From an uncultured Clostridium sp. (GTDB lineage: Bacteria > Bacillota > Clostridia > TANB77 > CAG-508): a stretch of 8,514 nt of DNA. The stretch is taken from positions 1 to 8,514 of the forward strand of contig CAMMNR010000073.1 in NCBI GenBank assembly GCA_946498265.1, written 5' to 3'. Below the pieces are notes generated by a model. The model was not told the DNA's origin. It saw only the letters and a program-made list of their open reading frames with translations, and did not search any database. The position numbers and the translations under genes are program-made. Of this stretch, positions 5,002-8,514 are shown one piece after another (positions within the stretch are counted from its first letter, which is position 1; each line of letters begins with the position of its first letter).

Positions 5002-6858
5002 TCAATGTTGTAATTTTTTTATTTCTTTTACTATACTTTTTTCATCTACTTTATATATTTCTTCTAATTCTTCAACTCCACCATGTCTTATAAATTCATC
5101 AGAATATGCATAACTTTTTATCTCTATATCTTCTAATTTTTCGTCTATTATTAGTTCCTTAATAGCTGTTGCTAGTCCATTAATTATTGTTCCATCTTCT
5201 ATTGTTATTACATTTTTAGTTTTTGTTATTGATTTTTTTATTGTTTCTTTATCTAATGGTTTTAAAAATCTAGCATTTATAACTTCTGCTTGTATATTTT
5301 CTTTACTTAAATCATCTGCTATTTTCATTGCTCTTGCAACTGTTTTTCCAATTGATATTATTGTTAGTTCTTGTCCTTCTTTTAGTATTTCCGCTTTTCC
5401 AAATTCTATTTTTTCATGCTGATTAAATTTATAACTGTCTTCTCCTCCTCTTGGATATCTTATAACAACAGGCTTTTTCAAATTAATGGCAAATTCTAGC
5501 ATATCTTCTAATTCTTTAAAATCTTTTGGAGCTAAAATTGTTAAATTTGGAACTAATCTAAAAAATGCCATATCAAGAGTTCCTTGATGTGTTTCACCAT
5601 CTGCTCCTACTATTCCTGCTCTATCTACACACATAACCACAGGTAAGTTTTGCATTGCTATATCATGTATAACTTGGTCATAACATCTTTGATAAAAAGA
5701 TGAATATATTGGGACTACTGGAATCACTCCTTCTTTTGCCATTCCTGCTGCTAATCCTAATGCATGCTGTTCAGCTATTCCAATGTCAAAAAATCTATTA
5801 GGAAATTCTTGTGCAAAATTACTTAATCCTGTTCCATCTTTCATTGATGCTGTTATTGCTACTATTTTTTCATTTTCCTTCGCTAATTCTACTAATTTTT
5901 TACCAAATATTTTTGAATAATCTGGTTTCTTCTCTTTTTTACTTTTTCCTGTTTCTATATTAAAAGGTCCAGTTGCATGAAATTTGTCTGGATTTTCTTC
6001 TGCTATTTTATATCCTTTCCCTTTTTTAGTTAAAACATGTAATAATACTGGTCCATCTAATTCTTTTGTTATTTTTAACATTCTTTCAAGCTCTGCTTCA
6101 TTATGTCCATCAACTGGTCCTAAATATCTGAAACCAATATCTTCAAAAAACATTTTTGGTATTATTAATTGTTTTATCCCTCTCTTTATTTTTTGAACAA
6201 TCTTGACTATTGGCTTTCCTATCACTGGAATTTTCTTAATTACCCTTTTAGCTGAAATATTAGATTTTGTATATGTTTTTTTAGTTCTCAATTTACTTAA
6301 AAACATATTTAATCCACCAATATTTTTTGAAATACTCATTTCATTATCATTTAAAATAACTGTAATCCTAGTTTTACTATACCCTGCATCATTTAGAGCT
6401 TCTAATGCCATTCCACCAGTTAAAGCTCCATCACCTATAACTGCAATTACATTGTTAGTTTTACCTTCTATATCTCTTGCTCTTGCCATTCCTAATGCTG
6501 CTGAAATAGAAGTACTACTATGCCCTGTATTAAAACAATCCGCTTCAGATTCACTTGTTTTTGGGAAACCAGCTATACCATCTAATTTTCTTAGAGTTTT
6601 TAGCTGTTTTCTTCTTCCTGTTAAAATCTTATGTACATATGTCTGATGTCCAACATCCCATACTATTTTATCTTTAGGCAAATCAAATACACTATGTAAT
6701 GCTATTGTTAGTTCCACTACTCCTAAATTTGATGCTAAATGTCCTCCATTTTCTGAGACTGTTTGTAATATGTATTCCCTTATCTCCTCTGCTAATTGCT
6801 TTTTCGCTTCATCATTTAACATTTTCACATCTTCTGGTGAATTTATTTTTTCTAACAT
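5002..6858 (-). CDS. dxs: 1-deoxy-D-xylulose-5-phosphate synthase
   Basis: Dxs condenses pyruvate with glyceraldehyde 3-phosphate, using thiamine diphosphate, to make DXP. This is the first step of the MEP isoprenoid route and also feeds thiamine and pyridoxal synthesis. The 618-residue product is full length. It shows HLASNLG (His40), the thiamine diphosphate/Mg motif from GDGALTGG (142-149) to NDNEMS (170-175), GPVDGHN (247-253), and the catalytic Glu363 in DIGIAEQHALGLAAG. The C-terminal transketolase part (YPRGGE, EDGTIINGL) is intact. The ATG at 6856-6858 is preceded by AAAGGAAGG (6867-6875), 8 nt away. A good promoter lies at 6944-6972, and the leader between holds a palindromic repeat. 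The gap between the dxs stop and the ylmH ATG is 20 nt, so the two genes are very likely one operon. No missing key residue was seen. Confidence 0.97.
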   Translation of the reverse strand: MLEKINSPEDVKMLNDEAKKQLAEEIREYILQTVSENGGHLASNLGVVELTIALHSVFDLPKDKIVWDVGHQTYVHKILTGRRKQLKTLRKLDGIAGFPKTSESEADCFNTGHSSTSISAALGMARARDIEGKTNNVIAVIGDGALTGGMALEALNDAGYSKTRITVILNDNEMSISKNIGGLNMFLSKLRTKKTYTKSNISAKRVIKKIPVIGKPIVKIVQKIKRGIKQLIIPKMFFEDIGFRYLGPVDGHNEAELERMLKITKELDGPVLLHVLTKKGKGYKIAEENPDKFHATGPFNIETGKSKKEKKPDYSKIFGKKLVELAKENEKIVAITASMKDGTGLSNFAQEFPNRFFDIGIAEQHALGLAAGMAKEGVIPVVPIYSSFYQRCYDQVIHDIAMQNLPVVMCVDRAGIVGADGETHQGTLDMAFFRLVPNLTILAPKDFKELEDMLEFAINLKKPVVIRYPRGGEDSYKFNQHEKIEFGKAEILKEGQELTIISIGKTVARAMKIADDLSKENIQAEVINARFLKPLDKETIKKSITKTKNVITIEDGTIINGLATAIKELIIDEKLEDIEIKSYAYSDEFIRHGGVEELEEIYKVDEKSIVKEIKKLQH

Positions 6859-6875
6859 TTTAACAACCTTCCTTT

Positions 6876-6930
6876 AGGGGACGTTCCTTCAATCCCTAAT
6901 ATTAGGGACAAAAGGGACGAACCTCCCCTT
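6876..6930. repeat. Palindromic repeat copy 2, filling the dxs 5' leader
   Basis: Reading the plus strand, AGGGGACGTTCC is followed by AATCCCTAATATTAGGG and then an imperfect complementary arm ending in CCTCCCCT. The centre (TCCCTAAT with ATTAGGGA) pairs perfectly, as do the outer AGGGGA and TCCCCT; the middle has mismatches and bulges. It matches copy 3 (7361-7416, opposite orientation) over most of its length, and copy 1 over the first 14 bases. It ends right next to the dxs Shine-Dalgarno box at 6867-6875 and is transcribed in the dxs leader, so folding could affect dxs translation or RNA stability. Confidence 0.8.
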
Positions 6931-6943
6931 TTATGATACTAAA

Positions 6944-6972
6944 AGTATATCATAGTCTTGAATAGATTTCAA
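6944..6972 (-). promoter_or_regulatory. Extended -10 promoter of the dxs-ylmH operon
   Basis: On the minus strand, -35 TTGAAA (6967-6972) and -10 TATACT (6944-6949) are separated by 17 bp, and a TGA directly before the -10 gives the extended TGn motif. Transcription would begin near 6937, giving a leader of about 78 nt that contains the whole palindromic repeat copy 2. Confidence 0.75.
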
Positions 6973-7055
6973 TAACTCATACATTCATATTCAAAATTAC
7001 AATATGAACAAATTCTGATTGTATGTTTTTTCTTGCTATTCTTGGCAATAAGCAT
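6969..7055 (-). CDS. Possible 28-residue peptide with a CxxC motif (very tentative)
   Basis: An ATG at 7053-7055 on the minus strand is preceded by an AAGGGAG box (7058-7064) and opens a 28-codon frame ending in TGA at 6969-6971. The peptide ends ICSYCNFEYECMSY, with CxxC and a third Cys, and the first half is lysine-rich. No promoter is evident upstream, and the frame ends inside the -35 of the dxs promoter. A frame this short with an RBS-like box can easily arise by chance in AT-rich DNA; a decayed gene fragment is another option. Confidence 0.2.
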   Translation of the reverse strand: MLIAKNSKKKHTIRICSYCNFEYECMSY

Positions 7056-7297
7056 ATCTCCCTTCTTTTATAAATAATTTTTTAATTATATATTTTGAAA
7101 AATTTAACGATTTTTATAAAATACTACAAAATAACAATTTGATTAATAAAATAATATTATTTATGAATTTAGTTATTGAATTTAATTAGGTTATTTTTGA
7201 AAGTATAACATGGTTTTATGTAAAACGCAAGATGTATTTTAAATTTTTTCTAAATATGATTGATATTATAGTAAAAATCATATATTTCCTATAATGC
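6973..7297. other. Non-coding AT-rich spacer between dxs promoter and clpC terminator
   Basis: Apart from the tentative 28-residue frame at 6969-7055, no gene, tRNA or recognised RNA is seen. A small 8-bp hairpin (6984-6991 with 7001-7008, loop 9 nt) is present, without a T-run. The stretch is very AT-rich and shows no convincing promoter pair on either strand. Confidence 0.5.
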
Positions 7298-7331
7298 AAA
7301 AAAATCAGGTGTCCTATTAGTTAGAACACCT
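7298..7331 (-). terminator. Intrinsic terminator downstream of clpC
   Basis: Read on the minus strand, a 10-bp stem with one mismatch (7322-7331 with 7307-7316, loop of 5 nt) is followed two bases later by seven T's (7298-7304). It lies about 58 nt after the clpC stop codon and would separate clpC transcription from the dxs promoter. Confidence 0.8.
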
Positions 7332-7360
7332 TTAACTCAGGCTTTTTATTATTTATCCTC

Positions 7361-7416
7361 TTAAGGTCCGTCCCTTTAATCCCTAAAATTAGGGATTAAA
7401 GGAACGTCCCCTAATA
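7361..7416. repeat. Palindromic repeat copy 3, overlapping the 3' end of clpC
   Basis: A perfect 14-bp stem (7373-7386 with 7389-7402) closes on a 2-base centre. It is flanked by partly matching outer arms, AAGGTCCGTCC on the left and AACGTCCCCT on the right. Read on the minus strand it begins AGGGGACGTTCC like the other two copies. The clpC stop codon (7389-7391) and its last seven sense codons lie inside it. Confidence 0.85.
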
Positions 7417-8514
7417 ACTACTTTGCCATCTTCTACACCTATTTTAGCTAATTTGTTTTTCTTTAAGTTTCCATCTAGAATTTCTTCTGCTAGTCTATCT
7501 TCTAAGACATTTTGTATTGTTCTTCTTAATGGTCTTGCCCCAAATGCTTTGTCTACTCCTTTTTTTGCGATAAGTTCTTTTACTTCTGGTTCTATTTCTA
7601 TTTCTATTTTTTGTGTTTTTAATCTATTTGTGACTTCATTTAGCATTATATCTATAATTTGACTTATTTCTTTATCTGTTAATTTGTGGAATACTATTAT
7701 TTCGTCTATACGGTTTATGAATTCTGGTCTTAGTTCTTTTTTTAATGCTTCCATTACTTCTTTTTTTGTTTCTTCATAGTCTTTTCTTTCTTTTTCTGAT
7801 ACTTCTGTTTCTGTGTTTGTAGTTGTGTTTTTGCTAAATCCTAATGATTTTTTGTCTGTTATTAGTCTAGCTCCTATATTAGATGTCATTATTATTACTG
7901 TATTCTTAAAATTGACTGTTCTTCCTTGGCTGTCTGTTAGACGTCCGTCTTCTAGTATTTGTAATAACATATTCATAACATCTGGATGAGCTTTTTCTAT
8001 TTCGTCAAAAAGTATTACTGAATATGGTTTTCTTCTTATTTTTTCTGTTAATTGCCCTCCTTCGTCAAATCCTACATATCCTGGAGGTGAACCTATTAAT
8101 TTAGATACTGAATGTGGTTCCATATATTCTGACATGTCTATTCTTATCATTGCATTTTCATCTCCAAATAAGCTTTCTGCTAATGCTTTTGATAACTCTG
8201 TTTTTCCTACACCTGTTGGTCCTAAGAATAAGAATGATCCTATTGGTCTTTTTGGGTCTTTTAGTCCTACTCTTCCTCTTCTTATTGCTTTTGCTACTGC
8301 TTCTACTGCTTCATCTTGTCCTATTACTCTTTCATGTAGTGATTTTTCTAAGTTTTTTAGTCTTTTATTTTCATCTTCTGTTATTTTTTTAGCTGGTATT
8401 CCTGTCCAGCTAGATATTACTTCTGCTATATTTTCTTCTCCTATATTTGTTACTATTTTGGTGTTTTTATTTTTCCATTTATTTTGTTCTTTTTTATATT
8501 TTTCTTTTAATTCT
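7389..8514 (-). CDS. clpC: ClpC-type Clp protease ATP-binding subunit, C-terminal part (5' end outside window)
   Basis: The frame is open from the stop at 7389 to the window edge, giving 374 visible residues; an internal Met at 8148-8150 is not the start. The visible part begins in the linker before the second AAA+ domain (SSWTGIPAKKITEDENKRL). It then shows Walker A GPTGVGKT (8199-8222), the pore loop SPPGYVGFDEGG, Walker B VILFDEIEKAHPD, sensor 1 IIMTSNIGAR, the arginine finger in RPEFINRIDEI, and sensor 2 GARPLRR. These features define an Hsp100 unfoldase of the ClpC/ClpE group, which threads substrates into ClpP; the linker and C-terminus fit ClpC best. The N-terminal half that would separate ClpC from ClpE is not visible. 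The last residues RGRSFNP are encoded by the palindromic repeat, so the natural C-terminus has probably been rewritten. A terminator follows at 7298-7331. Confidence 0.88.
   Translation of the reverse strand, partial: ELKEKYKKEQNKWKNKNTKIVTNIGEENIAEVISSWTGIPAKKITEDENKRLKNLEKSLHERVIGQDEAVEAVAKAIRRGRVGLKDPKRPIGSFLFLGPTGVGKTELSKALAESLFGDENAMIRIDMSEYMEPHSVSKLIGSPPGYVGFDEGGQLTEKIRRKPYSVILFDEIEKAHPDVMNMLLQILEDGRLTDSQGRTVNFKNTVIIMTSNIGARLITDKKSLGFSKNTTTNTETEVSEKERKDYEETKKEVMEALKKELRPEFINRIDEIIVFHKLTDKEISQIIDIMLNEVTNRLKTQKIEIEIEPEVKELIAKKGVDKAFGARPLRRTIQNVLEDRLAEEILDGNLKKNKLAKIGVEDGKVVIRGRSFNP

Noticed and set aside
4982..5005. TTG start of ylmH overlapping the dxs stop
   Set aside because: The AGGAG box lies downstream of this TTG, and the added residues (RGENKKK) come from the ribosome binding region itself.
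5984..6646. Plus-strand open frames inside dxs
   Set aside because: These are mirror frames of the dxs gene with hydrophobic low-complexity translation, and no start signals.
8148..8150. Internal Met of clpC as a start codon
   Set aside because: Translation upstream stays open to the window edge and encodes conserved Walker A and linker sequence, so the gene begins beyond the window.
7423..8392. Plus-strand open frames inside clpC, one extremely leucine-rich
   Set aside because: Antisense shadows of a strongly conserved AAA+ domain; the leucine run is the complement of Lys/Glu-rich codons.
1..8514. CRISPR arrays, tRNA or rRNA genes, phage or toxin-antitoxin modules
   Set aside because: No regularly spaced repeats with spacers, no cloverleaf or rRNA-like sequence, and no toxin partner beside the RHH gene were found by reading both strands.

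Overview
This window is strongly AT-rich DNA with typical low-GC Bacillota gene content (MutS2, YlmH, a Clp/Hsp100 unfoldase, 1-deoxyxylulose-5-phosphate synthase) and AGGAGG-type ribosome binding sites. The protein sequences and the prepilin-like 'ITLIALVITIV' start of the first gene point to an anaerobic, probably uncultured, gut-type Clostridia. The species cannot be named from sequence alone.

Layout: (1) At the left edge a minus-strand gene begins. It encodes a short prepilin-like hydrophobic N-terminus and runs off the window; a near-consensus promoter lies about 210 nt upstream of its start. (2) An AT-rich divergent intergenic region carries a 16-bp direct repeat at 40-bp spacing. It is followed by a small plus-strand gene for a DNA-binding-type protein built from two tandem ribbon-helix-helix-like units, closed by a perfect hairpin terminator. 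(3) A plus-strand unit with its own promoter encodes an unrecognised three-helix membrane protein and then mutS2. Between them lies a long hairpin with a U-tract whose 3' arm contains the mutS2 Shine-Dalgarno sequence and whose T-run touches the mutS2 ATG. (4) On the minus strand, dxs and ylmH form a tight pair, convergent with mutS2. (5) Further right, also on the minus strand, is the C-terminal part of clpC, with a terminator downstream. The stretch between that terminator and the dxs promoter (about 325 bp) has no convincing gene.

The genes are mostly housekeeping, but three of the four large ones bear on translation and protein quality control. In Bacillus subtilis, MutS2 is known to split collided ribosomes and YlmH to act in ribosome-associated quality control; ClpC is an unfoldase that feeds ClpP. 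Dxs makes the isoprenoid precursor DXP. Here the Smr domain of MutS2 has lost the DLRG motif of nuclease-type Smr domains, which fits ribosome splitting without RNA cleavage.

The feature that stands out at DNA level is a dispersed palindromic repeat (core AGGGGACGTTCC ... AATCCCTAA), present three times, each at a gene border. It holds both stop codons of the mutS2/ylmH convergent pair, fills the dxs 5' leader, and supplies the last codons and stop of clpC. I did not see a complete novel multi-gene system. The best candidates for new biology are the hairpin that overlaps the mutS2 ribosome binding site, the palindrome family, and the double ribbon-helix-helix protein with its upstream repeats.
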